Shown here: positions 17,318 through 25,909 of the stretch, piece by piece
Position numbering within the stretch: position 1 is the stretch's first letter
Layout: every line of letters starts with the position of its first letter
Assembly (NCBI RefSeq): GCF_002797715.1
Contig: NZ_PGFF01000001.1
Span: forward strand, 3,061,304-3,125,303
Source: Diaminobutyricimonas aerilata
GTDB taxonomy: Bacteria > Actinomycetota > Actinomycetes > Actinomycetales > Microbacteriaceae
Direction of reading: 5' to 3'
Length of the DNA: 64,000 bases
Translations under genes and position numbers: made by a program
The notes under the pieces: generated by a model
Database searches by the model: none
Told to the model about the DNA's origin: nothing
What the model saw: only the letters and a program-made list of their open reading frames with translations

Positions 17318-17344
17318 CCTCACATCCGCCTGCCCTGCGTCGTC
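17318..17344 (+). promoter_or_regulatory. candidate ECF41 promoter for ndh-sigma operon
   Basis: CCTCACA (17318-17324), 16 bases, CGTC (17341-17344). This fits the described ECF41 promoter TGTCACA-N16-CGTC at five of seven -35 positions and all four -10 positions. An ECF41 gene is second in this operon, as expected for autoregulation. Confidence 0.55.
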
Positions 17345-17378
17345 GTACAGGTGAAGCGCGAAACGGAAGGAGCGCACG

Positions 17379-18737
17379 ATGACCGAGATCCTCATCATCG
17401 GCGGCGGGTACGCCGGGTTCTACACCGCCTGGAAGCTCGAGAAGAGGCTGCGACCCGACGAGGCCCACGTCACCATCGTCGACCCGCGGCCCTACATGAC
17501 CTACCAGCCGTTCCTGCCCGAGGTGGTCGCCGGGTCGGTGGAGCCGCGCCACGTCGCGGTGTCGCTGCGCAAGCACCTGCACCGCACGCGACTCGTCGCC
17601 GGACGCGTGACCCGTCTCGAGCACGCGACGAAGACGGCCACGGTGCAACCCGCCGCGGGCCCGTCGTTCGATCTGCACTACGACATCGTCGTGGTGACGG
17701 CCGGTGCGGTGACCCGCACCTTCCCGATTCCCGGGCTGCTGGAATCCGCGATCGGGATGAAGAACGTCGAGGAGGCGGTCAGTATCCGCGACCGTCTGCT
17801 CACCGCCTTCGACCGCGCGGCCGTCCTGCCGCGCGGCCCCGAGCGGCAACGTCTGCTCACCGTCGTCTTCGTCGGCGGCGGGTTCTCCGGCGTCGAGGGT
17901 TTCGGCGAGGCGCTCTCGCTCGCGAGCTCGCTCGTCCGCCGGTATCCGGAACTGAGTTTCGACGAGGTGGCGTTCCACCTCGTGGAGGCGCAGGGCCGCA
18001 TCCTGCCCGAGGTCACGGATGAACCGGGCCGGTGGGTGGTGCGCCACCTGGAGGAGCGCGGTGCGCACGTGCACCTCGAGACGCAGCTCGTGTCGGCCGT
18101 CGACGGGCACGTCGTGCTCTCCTCCGGTGATGAGTTCGACAGCGACCTCATCGTGTGGACCGCCGGCAACGCGGCGAACCCGACGGTCGCGAAGCACACC
18201 GACCTCCCGATCGATGCGCGCGGGCTGCTGCAGGTGCGCGCGGACCTGCGGGTCGGAACCGACGAGGCGCCGATCCCGGACGCGTGGGGCGCCGGAGACG
18301 ACGCCGCCGTTCCCGACCTCGCGTCGCCGATGCCCGGCGCGCGCACGGTGCCGAACGCGCAGCACGCGGTGCGGCAGGGCAAGCGCCTCGCCGCCAACCT
18401 CGTCGCCGTCGTGCGCGGCGAGGAGCCCCGCGAGTACGTGCACCACAGCCTCGGCGTCGTAGCGACCCTCGGTCTCGGCCACGGCATCTTCCAGTACAAG
18501 CGCCTCGTCATCCGCGGTGTGCTCGCCTGGCTCATGCACCGCGGCTACCACGTGCTCGCGGTGCCGACGTGGGAGCGCAAGATCCGCGTGCTGCTCGTAT
18601 GGATCGGCGCCGTGTTCGGCGGGCGCGACATCGTGTCGCTCGCCGCGACGACCGAACCGCGGCGCGCATTCGTGGCCGGTGCGGGCCCGACGGTACGGAG
18701 CGCCGATCCCGCCGAGGCCTCCCGCACGGCGGCGTGA
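17379..18737 (+). CDS. ndh: type II NADH dehydrogenase-like FAD oxidoreductase
   Basis: Membrane-associated flavoprotein of 452 residues moving electrons from NADH to quinone without proton pumping. The FAD motif is ILIIGGGYAGFY, the NAD-binding motif VVFVGGGFSGVEG, and the second FAD motif DAWGAGDDAAVPD. A C-terminal hydrophobic stretch (VIRGVLAWLMHRGYHVL) plus a basic helix anchors it to the membrane. The start follows GGAAGGAG. The ECF41 sigma gene begins 51 bases downstream. A dehydrogenase acting on another quinone-linked donor is possible. Confidence 0.88.
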   Translation: MTEILIIGGGYAGFYTAWKLEKRLRPDEAHVTIVDPRPYMTYQPFLPEVVAGSVEPRHVAVSLRKHLHRTRLVAGRVTRLEHATKTATVQPAAGPSFDLHYDIVVVTAGAVTRTFPIPGLLESAIGMKNVEEAVSIRDRLLTAFDRAAVLPRGPERQRLLTVVFVGGGFSGVEGFGEALSLASSLVRRYPELSFDEVAFHLVEAQGRILPEVTDEPGRWVVRHLEERGAHVHLETQLVSAVDGHVVLSSGDEFDSDLIVWTAGNAANPTVAKHTDLPIDARGLLQVRADLRVGTDEAPIPDAWGAGDDAAVPDLASPMPGARTVPNAQHAVRQGKRLAANLVAVVRGEEPREYVHHSLGVVATLGLGHGIFQYKRLVIRGVLAWLMHRGYHVLAVPTWERKIRVLLVWIGAVFGGRDIVSLAATTEPRRAFVAGAGPTVRSADPAEASRTAA

Positions 18738-18788
18738 GCGCGAAGGTATGGGTGGCGGGGACACCCGGCGACGCGGGAAGGTTGTGAC

Positions 18789-19739
18789 GTGAGCGATTCC
18801 GAGCAGGATGCCGCGTCCGGGCGGGCGCCGAGCCTCGGCGACGTCATGGACGAGCGTCGGCGCCTGCTCGCCCTCGCGTACCGGATGACGGGCACCCTCG
18901 CCGACGCCGAAGACGTCGTGCAGGAGACCTACGTGCGCTGGTACCGCATGAGCGACGACGAGCGGGCGGACATCCGCAATCCGGCGGGCTGGCTCACCCG
19001 CGTCGCGAGCCGCGTCGCCCTCGATCAGCTGACCACCGCGCGGGCACGCCGCGAGCGGTATGTCGGCGAATGGCTGCCGGAACCGGTGCCCGCGGATCTC
19101 TTCGCGGGCACCGCTCCCGCCTCCGGCACGTCGGTCACGGCCCACGCCGCGACGGAGGACCCTCTCGACCGGGCGGTGCGCGACGACGCGGTGAGCACGG
19201 CACTGCTCGTGGTACTCGAGGCGATGACTCCGGCGGAACGCGTCGCGTTCGTGCTGCACGACGTCTTCGCGGTGCCGTTCGACGAGATCGCCGAGGTCGT
19301 CGGGCGATCGCCCGCTGCCGTCCGACAGCTCGCGACATCGGCACGTCGTCACGTCGAGCAGCAGCGCGCTGTCGCGGTGCCCCGTGCCGAGCACGACGCG
19401 ACGGTGCGGGCGTTCGCCGCCGCCACGCGCGACGGCGATCTCGACGCGCTCATGCGGGTGCTCGCCCCCGGGGTGACGCTCCGGTCGGATGGCGGAGGTC
19501 GCGTGCGCGCCGCCCGCAACGCGATCGTCGGAGTGGACCACGTCGCGCGCTTCCTGCTCGGCGTCATGGCGAAGCAGCCGTCGCTCGTGTTCGAGGAGGT
19601 CGTCACGCCCGACGGGCTCGCGTTCGGCGCCCGCGCCGGCGATGCGTTCTACGGAGTGCTGAGCGCCGCCGTCGTCGACGGCAAGGTGCGAGACATCTGG
19701 CTCGTGGTGAACCCGGACAAGCTCAGCAGCTGGGTCTGA
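18789..19739 (+). CDS. sigJ: ECF41 (SigJ-type) RNA polymerase sigma factor
   Basis: 316 residues: sigma2 region (LALAYRMTGTLADAEDVVQETYVRWY), sigma4 helix-turn-helix (FDEIAEVVGRSPAAVRQLATSARRHV), then a fused SnoaL/NTF2-like domain. The ECF41 hallmarks are visible: WLPEP in the linker, DGGG in the C-terminal domain and NPDKL near the end. In ECF41 factors this domain replaces an anti-sigma factor and tunes activity. The GTG start has GGAAGG upstream. A matching promoter lies before ndh, so it probably drives its own operon and the SDR gene at 9.1 kb. Confidence 0.92.
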   Translation: MSDSEQDAASGRAPSLGDVMDERRRLLALAYRMTGTLADAEDVVQETYVRWYRMSDDERADIRNPAGWLTRVASRVALDQLTTARARRERYVGEWLPEPVPADLFAGTAPASGTSVTAHAATEDPLDRAVRDDAVSTALLVVLEAMTPAERVAFVLHDVFAVPFDEIAEVVGRSPAAVRQLATSARRHVEQQRAVAVPRAEHDATVRAFAAATRDGDLDALMRVLAPGVTLRSDGGGRVRAARNAIVGVDHVARFLLGVMAKQPSLVFEEVVTPDGLAFGARAGDAFYGVLSAAVVDGKVRDIWLVVNPDKLSSWV

Positions 19740-19792
19740 CGCCCGCGGTCGGGCACCGGCGCCCGTCGTTAGACTCGGGCGCCGGAGGAGCG

Positions 19793-20680
19793 ATGGGAAC
19801 ACCTGCAGCGGAGATCGAGCTCGACGCCTCGGCGGTCGGGCGGCTCGTGTCCGCGCAGCATCCGGCGCTCGCCGGTGAGCTGCGGTTCGTGGCGCACGGG
19901 TGGGACAACGACATCTGGCGACTCGGCGACGACCACTCGGTGCGGATGCCGCGTCGCGCCGCATCCGCGCCGCTGATCGAGCACGAGCAGCGGTGGCTGC
20001 CCCGCTTCGCCGAGCGGATGCCCGTGGCGGTGCCCGCTCCGGTCGCCGTCGGCGAGCCCGGCGACGGGTTCCCATGGCGCTGGTCGATCGTGCCCTGGTT
20101 CACCGGCACGCCGATGGACGGCATCCCCGTCGCGGCACGCGCGACGGCGGCGCGGGACCTCGCCGACGCGTTCGCCGCCCTGCACATCCCCGCCCCGGCC
20201 GACGCCCCCGTGAACGTGTACCGCGGCGTGCCGCTCGCCGATCGCGACCCGCTCGCGCGCGAACGGCTGCGCGAGGTCGAGCTGCCCGAGGCGGAACGCG
20301 CGGCGCTCACCGCGGTGTGGGACGACACGGTCGCGGCGCCGCCGTGGCCCTCCGTGCCGCTGTGGCTGCACGGCGACCCGCATCCGGCCAACATGATCCT
20401 CGACGAGCACGGCGCACTCGAGGCGCTCATCGACTTCGGCGACCTGTGCCAGGGCGATCCGGCGAACGACCTCGCCGCCGCGTGGCTGTGCTTCGACGCT
20501 GAGGCGCGCACCGCGTTCCGCTCACGACTCGAGGCGACCGGCGCCTACGACGCTCACATCTGGCGCCGCGCGCGCGGCTGGGCAGTGCTCGTCGGCACCG
20601 CCCTGCTCATCGCCTCGACGGGCACCGACCGCATGCTCGCGATCGGCCGGCACACGCTGCAGCAGGTGCTCGCCGACTGA
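19793..20680 (+). CDS. aminoglycoside phosphotransferase (APH) family kinase
   Basis: A 295-residue kinase-like protein. The catalytic loop is LHGDPHPANM (Brenner-type HGDxxxxN) and the magnesium motif is IDFGDLCQGDPANDLA. The N-lobe is short. Family members phosphorylate aminoglycosides, macrolides, choline or homoserine-like alcohols; the native substrate cannot be read from sequence, and drug resistance should not be assumed. ATG at 19793 with GGAGGAG; TAGACT at about 19770 gives a very short leader. Confidence 0.85.
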   Translation: MGTPAAEIELDASAVGRLVSAQHPALAGELRFVAHGWDNDIWRLGDDHSVRMPRRAASAPLIEHEQRWLPRFAERMPVAVPAPVAVGEPGDGFPWRWSIVPWFTGTPMDGIPVAARATAARDLADAFAALHIPAPADAPVNVYRGVPLADRDPLARERLREVELPEAERAALTAVWDDTVAAPPWPSVPLWLHGDPHPANMILDEHGALEALIDFGDLCQGDPANDLAAAWLCFDAEARTAFRSRLEATGAYDAHIWRRARGWAVLVGTALLIASTGTDRMLAIGRHTLQQVLAD

Positions 20681-20698
20681 CCTGCACCCCGGGAACGC

Positions 20699-20735
20699 CG
20701 AAGGGCGGCGGACCCGATGGATCCGCCGCCCTTCG
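20699..20735. terminator. bidirectional terminator between APH gene and clpC
   Basis: A perfect 14-base stem (CGAAGGGCGGCGGA and complement) with a nine-base loop lies between two convergent genes, 11 bases from the clpC stop. Confidence 0.8.
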
Positions 20736-20745
20736 TACTGAGCGG

Positions 20746-23226
20746 TTACGCCTCGACGGCGGCCACGGCCTCCGGCAGCTCGCGCCCGGCCTGACGGCCC
20801 GTGGCGAACTGGAAGTCCGTGCCGTCGAAGTCGACCTGCACGTGGTCGCCCGCGTTGAGGCGGCCGTGCAGGATCTCCTCCGAGAGACGGTCCTCGATCT
20901 CGTGCTGCACCGCGCGGCGCAGCGGGCGGGCGCCCAGCGACGGGTCCCAGCCGAGTTCGATGAGTCGCACCTTGGCCGAGTCGGAGACCTCGATCGTCAT
21001 GTCCCGGTCGAGCAGACGCTCGCTCAGGCGCTTGAGGAACAGGTCGACGATCTGCTTCAGCTCGTCGCGGCTCAGCTGCGGGAAGACGATCGTCTCGTCG
21101 ACGCGGTTGAGGAACTCCGGCTTGAAGTGCTTCTTGAGCTCCTCGACCACCTTCGCGCGCATCGCCCGGTAGCTGTTCTCGGTGTTGCCCTCGATCGTGA
21201 AACCGACGGGGCCGCCCGTGATGTCCTTCGTACCGAGGTTGGTCGTCATGATGATCACGGTGTTCTTGAAGTCGACCACGCGACCCTGACCATCCGTCAG
21301 ACGTCCCTCCTCCAGGATCTGGAGCAGCGAGTTGAAGATGTCCGGGTGCGCCTTCTCGATCTCGTCGAACAGCACCACGCTGAACGGCTTGCGACGCACC
21401 TTCTCGGTGAGCTGGCCGCCCTCTTCGAAGCCGACGAATCCGGGAGGGGCACCGAACAGCCGCGAGACGGTGTGCTTCTCGCCGTACTCGCTCATGTCGA
21501 GCGAGATGAGCGCGTCCTCGTCGTCGAACAGGAACTCGGCGAGCGCCTTCGCGAGCTCGGTCTTACCGACACCGGTGGGGCCGGCGAAGATGAACGAGCC
21601 CGAGGGACGCTTCGGGTCCTTCAGTCCGGCGCGGGTGCGGCGGATGGTCTTCGACAGGACCGAGATGGCCTCCTCCTGGCCGATGACCCGCTGGTGCAGG
21701 GCCTTCTCCATGAAGATGAGGCGGCTCGACTCCTCCTCGGTGAGCTTGAACACCGGGATGCCGGTCGCGTTCGCCAGGACCTCGGCGATGACACCCTCGT
21801 CGACGGTGCCGGATGCGGCCACGTCGCCCGAACGCCACTGCTTCTCGAGGCGCAGCCGCTCGCCGAGGAGCTTCTTCTCCTCGTCGCGCAGGCTCGCGGC
21901 CTTCTCGAAGTCCTGGTCCTCGATCGCCGACTCCTTCTGGGCGCGCACCGCGGAGATGCGCTCGTCGAACTCGCGCAGCTCCGGCGGGGCCGACAGGATC
22001 GACAGGCGCAGGCGGGCGCCGGCCTCGTCGATCAGGTCGATGGCCTTGTCCGGCAGGAACCGGTCGCTCACGTAACGGTCGGCGAGGTTCGCCGCCGCGA
22101 CGAGCGCGCCGTCGGTGATCGAGACCTTGTGGAAGGCCTCGTACTTGTCGCGGAGTCCCTTGAGGATGTTGATCGTGTGCGGGAGGCTCGGCTCCTGCAC
22201 CTGCACCGGCTGGAAGCGGCGCTCGAGCGCGGCATCCTTCTCGAAGTGCTTGCGGTACTCGTCGAGCGTGGTCGCACCGATCGTCTGCAGCTCACCGCGG
22301 GCGAGCAGCGGCTTGAGGATGCTGGCCGCGTCGATCGCGCCCTCGGCGGCACCGGCACCCACGAGGGTGTGGATCTCGTCGATGAACGTGATGATGTCGC
22401 CGCGCGTGCGGATCTCCTTGGTGACCTTCTTGAGGCGCTCCTCGAAGTCACCGCGGTAGCGGCTGCCGGCGATGAGCGAACCGAGGTCGAGCGTGTAGAG
22501 CTGCTTGTCCTTCAGCGTCTCCGGCACGTCGCCGCGCACGATCGCCTGGGCGAGGCCCTCCACGACGGCGGTCTTGCCGACGCCGGGCTCACCGATCAGC
22601 ACGGGGTTGTTCTTGGAGCGGCGGGAGAGGATCTGCATGACCCGCTCCATCTCCTTCTCGCGCCCGATGACGGGGTCGAGCTTGCCCTCGCGCGCGGCCT
22701 GCGTGAGGTTGCGGCCGAACTGGTCGAGGATCTGCGAACCCTTGTCGGGGGCCTGGTCGTTGCCGCCGACGGCGACCTGCTCCTTGCCCTGGTATCCGGA
22801 GAGGAGCTGGATGACCTGCTGGCGCACGCGGTTCAGGTCGGCGCCGAGCTTCACCAGCACCTGAGCCGCGACACCCTCACCCTCACGGATGAGTCCGAGC
22901 AGGATGTGCTCGGTGCCGATGTAGTTGTGGCCGAGCTGCAGCGCCTCGCGGAGGCTGAGCTCGAGCACCTTCTTGGCGCGGGGCGTGAAGGGGATGTGCC
23001 CGGTGGGCTGCTGCTGACCCTGCCCGATGATGTCCTGCACCTGCTCGCGCACGGCATCCAGGGAGATGTTCAGCGATTCGAGGGCCTTGGCTGCGACGCC
23101 TTCGCCCTCGTGGATGAGACCGAGCAGGATGTGCTCGGTGCCGATGTAGTTGTGGTTGAGCATCTTGGCCTCTTCCTGGGCCAAGACGACGACGCGACGG
23201 GCGCGGTCGGTGAATCTCTCGAACAT
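20746..23226 (-). CDS. clpC: ATP-dependent Clp protease ATPase subunit ClpC
   Basis: Hsp100 unfoldase of 826 residues that feeds substrates to ClpP. Two Clp_N repeats ([14 protein letters not shown] occurs twice, residues about 25-140), first AAA+ module with Walker [10 protein letters not shown], a UVR-motif coiled middle domain ([17 protein letters not shown]), second AAA+ with [10 protein letters not shown], and a C-terminal D2-small domain. The ATG at 23226 follows GGAGGAG. Upstream is GGGA-N18-CGTT, near the SigH/SigE-type stress consensus. An N-terminally longer open frame is noise. Confidence 0.98.
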   Translation of the reverse strand: MFERFTDRARRVVVLAQEEAKMLNHNYIGTEHILLGLIHEGEGVAAKALESLNISLDAVREQVQDIIGQGQQQPTGHIPFTPRAKKVLELSLREALQLGHNYIGTEHILLGLIREGEGVAAQVLVKLGADLNRVRQQVIQLLSGYQGKEQVAVGGNDQAPDKGSQILDQFGRNLTQAAREGKLDPVIGREKEMERVMQILSRRSKNNPVLIGEPGVGKTAVVEGLAQAIVRGDVPETLKDKQLYTLDLGSLIAGSRYRGDFEERLKKVTKEIRTRGDIITFIDEIHTLVGAGAAEGAIDAASILKPLLARGELQTIGATTLDEYRKHFEKDAALERRFQPVQVQEPSLPHTINILKGLRDKYEAFHKVSITDGALVAAANLADRYVSDRFLPDKAIDLIDEAGARLRLSILSAPPELREFDERISAVRAQKESAIEDQDFEKAASLRDEEKKLLGERLRLEKQWRSGDVAASGTVDEGVIAEVLANATGIPVFKLTEEESSRLIFMEKALHQRVIGQEEAISVLSKTIRRTRAGLKDPKRPSGSFIFAGPTGVGKTELAKALAEFLFDDEDALISLDMSEYGEKHTVSRLFGAPPGFVGFEEGGQLTEKVRRKPFSVVLFDEIEKAHPDIFNSLLQILEEGRLTDGQGRVVDFKNTVIIMTTNLGTKDITGGPVGFTIEGNTENSYRAMRAKVVEELKKHFKPEFLNRVDETIVFPQLSRDELKQIVDLFLKRLSERLLDRDMTIEVSDSAKVRLIELGWDPSLGARPLRRAVQHEIEDRLSEEILHGRLNAGDHVQVDFDGTDFQFATGRQAGRELPEAVAAVEA

Positions 23227-23276
23227 CTCACTCTCCTCCGGCGCCGAGCACGGGGCGGCGCCGATACAAAGAGAGT

Positions 23277-23302
23277 AACGACGCAGGCTGCTCAGTACTC
23301 CC
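23277..23302 (-). promoter_or_regulatory. candidate SigH-like stress promoter of clpC
   Basis: Read leftward: GGGA (23302-23299), 18-base spacer, CGTT (23280-23277), about 50 bases before the clpC start. The actinobacterial SigH/SigE consensus is GGAA-N18-CGTT; one base differs. Confidence 0.4.
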
Positions 23303-23407
23303 GTGTTCGCTCGGGGCGTGACAGTCCGCTGAACGGGCTGGCAACGACCTGCGGATGTGCGGCAGATTGTGCGAGAACGTGCCCGATCCGGGCGGGGAGG
23401 ATTCTGC

Positions 23408-24190
23408 ATGCCGAACGACGACGACCCCACACAGCCGCTGCCGCCGGCCGACCGCATCCCGAACGGGGCGGACGGAGCCGGAGGGGCGGGAGCCGCAGGA
23501 ACCGGAGCAGGGGGTGCCGGGAGCGCCGCCGCAGGCGGTGGTGCCGCGGGTGCTGCTGGCGCCGCGGCCGGCGGTGGTGCCGCCGATCCGGATGCGCCGA
23601 CTCAGGCGTTCCGGCCCGGCGAGGTGGATGACGGGCTGCCGCCGACGGCGCAGCTGCCCGCCGCGGATCGCGCCTCGCTCGCCGACCCGGACGGCCCCGC
23701 CGTGGTCGCCCCGCACGTGCCGGTGTACGACGGTGCTCCGACCGAGCCGGTGACTCCGCCGCTCGGCACCCCGGTGGCGCCCGCGGCCGTGCCTGTGGCA
23801 CCGGACGATGACGGCGGACGCGGCGGCAACCGGGTGTGGTGGATCGTCGGCGGTCTGCTCGTCGCGGCGATGATCGTGACCGTGCTGCTGTTGACGCAGG
23901 CGTTCGGCGGCCCCGCGCCGGTGGCGACGCCGAGCCCGAGCGCGCCGACGCCGAGCCAGGTCCCCACTCCGTCGCAGACCCCCGTGGAGGAGGAACCCGA
24001 GGACGAGGCGCCGGTCGAGGATGAGCCGGAAGAGCCCGCCCCCGCCCCGCCGCCCGCCGAGGAGCCCGCCCCGGCGCCGGAGCCGACGCAGCCGGACCCC
24101 GCGCCGTCGCAGCCGGTGGATCCGCCGCCCACAGATCCGACGCCGACGGAAGAGCCGCCGACCACCGAGGACGCCCCGACCACTCCCTGA
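23408..24190 (+). CDS. single-pass membrane protein with Gly/Ala-rich and Pro/Glu-rich tails
   Basis: A 260-residue low-complexity protein. The cytoplasmic part starts MPNDDDPTQPLPPADRIPN, followed by about 35 Gly/Ala residues. The DPDAPTQAFRPGE box resembles Thr-containing FHA-binding or kinase-target motifs of actinobacteria. One membrane helix (VWWIVGGLLVAAMIVTVLLL) and an extracellular Pro/Glu/Thr-rich tail of about 95 residues follow. No enzymatic domain is seen. The start is supported by GGGAGGA. It may span the cell wall as an envelope or division accessory protein; this is inference. Confidence 0.75.
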   Translation: MPNDDDPTQPLPPADRIPNGADGAGGAGAAGTGAGGAGSAAAGGGAAGAAGAAAGGGAADPDAPTQAFRPGEVDDGLPPTAQLPAADRASLADPDGPAVVAPHVPVYDGAPTEPVTPPLGTPVAPAAVPVAPDDDGGRGGNRVWWIVGGLLVAAMIVTVLLLTQAFGGPAPVATPSPSAPTPSQVPTPSQTPVEEEPEDEAPVEDEPEEPAPAPPPAEEPAPAPEPTQPDPAPSQPVDPPPTDPTPTEEPPTTEDAPTTP

Positions 24191-24203
24191 CGCGTCGCCG
24201 AGG

Positions 24204-24261
24204 GTGCCTCCATCCGACGTTTCACCACCGCATCCGCGCCCGATCCGTCGGATGGAGGCAC
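24204..24261. repeat. palindromic element, GTGCC family, copy 2
   Basis: Perfect 16-base arms, GTGCCTCCATCCGACG and complement, 26-base loop, 14 bases after a stop codon. Confidence 0.8.
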
Positions 24262-24301
24262 GTTCGACGTCCGATCCCGCTCACGGGTCCGCCACGGACG
24301 T

Positions 24302-24369
24302 CGAGCGTGCCCGTTCGCAACGGAATCCGCCGCTTTCGCGCTCGTTTCTGTCGCGAACGGGCACGCTCG
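24302..24369. repeat. palindromic element, GAGCGTGCC family, copy 3
   Basis: Perfect 17-base arms, CGAGCGTGCCCGTTCGC and complement, 34-base loop. The right arm matches the element at 4.2 kb over 20 bases. It ends 37 bases before the -10 box of the next gene. Confidence 0.85.
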
Positions 24370-24418
24370 GCGGCTCCGCCTCCGTCGCGGCCGACACCGC
24401 CGCGCCTACAGTGCGAGC

Positions 24419-24787
24419 ATGAGCACCACGTCGGGGATGGCCTCGAACGCCCGTTCGCGGGTTCCCGGTTTCGTGCTGTTCCTGCTCATGCTGGTCTACG
24501 GATGTGCGGCGATCGCTACCGCCTTCGGCGCCGGTTTGTCGATGTTCGTGGTCGACTCCTGCGGCGTCGCCACGGGTCGTTGCGCGAGCGACGCGATCGG
24601 AGCGCTCCTGCCGCTGACGCTCGGGTACGTCGCCGTCGTCTCCCTGCTCGTCTTCGTCGGCGTGGTCGTGAACCTGGCCCGCGGTCGGCGGACCATTTGG
24701 ATCCCGCTGGTCGGGATGGTCCTGCTCGTCGTGGGACTCGTCGCGCAGAACATCGCCCTGTCGCTGTTGGTCGCGCCGAAAGGGTGA
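24419..24787 (+). CDS. small integral membrane protein, function unknown
   Basis: 122 residues with three membrane helices (about 18-42, 62-86 and 93-115). It has a short extracellular loop with two cysteines (DSCGVATGRCASD) that could form a disulfide. No family recognised. TACAGT (24407-24412) is six bases before the ATG: leaderless. It lies between two palindromic repeat elements. Confidence 0.72.
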   Translation: MSTTSGMASNARSRVPGFVLFLLMLVYGCAAIATAFGAGLSMFVVDSCGVATGRCASDAIGALLPLTLGYVAVVSLLVFVGVVVNLARGRRTIWIPLVGMVLLVVGLVAQNIALSLLVAPKG

Positions 24788-24801
24788 TCCGGCGGGTACG
24801 C

Positions 24802-24869
24802 CGAACGTGCCTCGAACGGACGGATTCGGCGTCGCCGGGGGCGTGAAACGTCCGGAGAAGGCACGCTCG
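24802..24869. repeat. palindromic element, GAGCGTGCC family, copy 4 (diverged)
   Basis: The 21-base arms at 24802-24822 and 24849-24869 pair at 16 positions; the outer ends CGAACGTGCCT and AGGCACGCTCG keep the family signature. It starts 14 bases after a stop codon. Confidence 0.7.
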
Positions 24870-24937
24870 ACGGTCCAGCGGACCTGATGCGCCGACCGCG
24901 ACCGCTGCGGCGCCCGGGCCGGGCGTAGCATGCGAGC

Positions 24938-25897
24938 GTGAGCAACCTCGAGCGCGACCCGGCGGCGTTACTCCTCGAGTGCCCGGCACCGGACGGGTTC
25001 GAGCTGCTCGAGCCGCGGCTCGTGCCCCTCGGCGGACCGCGCGCGATGGAGGTACGTCGCACCCTGCCGCAGCGCCGCCGCAGTCTGATCGGCGCGTGGT
25101 GCTTCCTCGACCACTACGGTCCGGAACCGAAGCAGATGGTGGTGCCGCCGCATCCGCACACCGGCCTCGCCACCGTGAGCTGGTTGTTCGCGGGCGAGAT
25201 CGAGCACCGCGACAGCACCGGCGCCCACGCCATGGTGCGTCCGGGCGAGCTGAACCTCATGACCGCGGGCCACGGCATCCAGCATTCGGAGGTGTCGACG
25301 GACCGGTCGGATGTGCTGCACGGCGCCCAGCTCTGGCTCGCCCTGCCCGAGGCTCAACGCGAGCATCCGCCCTTCTTCGAGCGGTTCATCCCCGAACCGG
25401 TCGAGGTCGACGACGCCACCGTGCACGTCTTCATCGGCGCGCTCGCCGGACGTGAGAGCACGGCCACCGTGTTCTCGCCGCTCGTCGGCGCGCAGATCGA
25501 CCTGCCCGCCGGCGGGCGCGTGCGGCTCGCGGTCGATCCGGCGTTCGAGCACGGGGTGCTCGCGGACCGCGCGGCGGTGCGGATGAGCGGCCACGACGTG
25601 CCCGCCGACCACCTCGGGTACCTCCCGCCCGGCTCCGACGTGCTCGAGCTCGAAGCGGTCGACGGACCGGCGCGCATCGTGCTCATCGGTGGGGAGCCGT
25701 TCGGTGAGCGCATCGTGATGTGGTGGAACTTCGTCGGCCGCAGCCACGACGACGTCGTCGAGTCCCGCGCCCGCTGGCAGGCGGAGGTGATCGCCGGCGC
25801 CGCGGACGACGGCCGATTCGGCATCATCCGCGACTTCGACGGCCCGGCTCTGCCGGCCCCCGAGTTGCCGAACGTGCGGCTCGCGCCGCGCGGCTGA
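24938..25897 (+). CDS. pirin family protein
   Basis: Bicupin of 319 residues; pirins bind one iron and some act as quercetin 2,3-dioxygenases or redox sensors. Iron ligands are visible in the N-terminal cupin: PPHPHTGLATVSWL (two His) and GHGIQHSE (His and Glu). The C-terminal cupin lacks ligands, as usual. The GTG start has TAGCAT six bases upstream (leaderless). It converges with the sugar transporter operon with 12 bases between stops. Confidence 0.9.
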   Translation: MSNLERDPAALLLECPAPDGFELLEPRLVPLGGPRAMEVRRTLPQRRRSLIGAWCFLDHYGPEPKQMVVPPHPHTGLATVSWLFAGEIEHRDSTGAHAMVRPGELNLMTAGHGIQHSEVSTDRSDVLHGAQLWLALPEAQREHPPFFERFIPEPVEVDDATVHVFIGALAGRESTATVFSPLVGAQIDLPAGGRVRLAVDPAFEHGVLADRAAVRMSGHDVPADHLGYLPPGSDVLELEAVDGPARIVLIGGEPFGERIVMWWNFVGRSHDDVVESRARWQAEVIAGAADDGRFGIIRDFDGPALPAPELPNVRLAPRG

Positions 25898-25909
25898 CGC
25901 GCGTCGCGG

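Noticed and set aside
19070-20680. A 536-codon extension of the phosphotransferase
   Set aside because: The extra part lies over the sigma factor in another frame; ATG 19793 with GGAGGAG gives the family length.
20842-23631. Long open frame antisense to clpC (about 929 codons)
   Set aside because: It mirrors clpC codons in GC-rich DNA, has a low-complexity Arg/Glu/Leu protein and no homology; a shadow frame.
23408-24190. Low-complexity protein as a frame artefact
   Set aside because: Kept as a gene: it has a ribosome site, a defined membrane helix and a biased but protein-like layout, unlike shadow frames.
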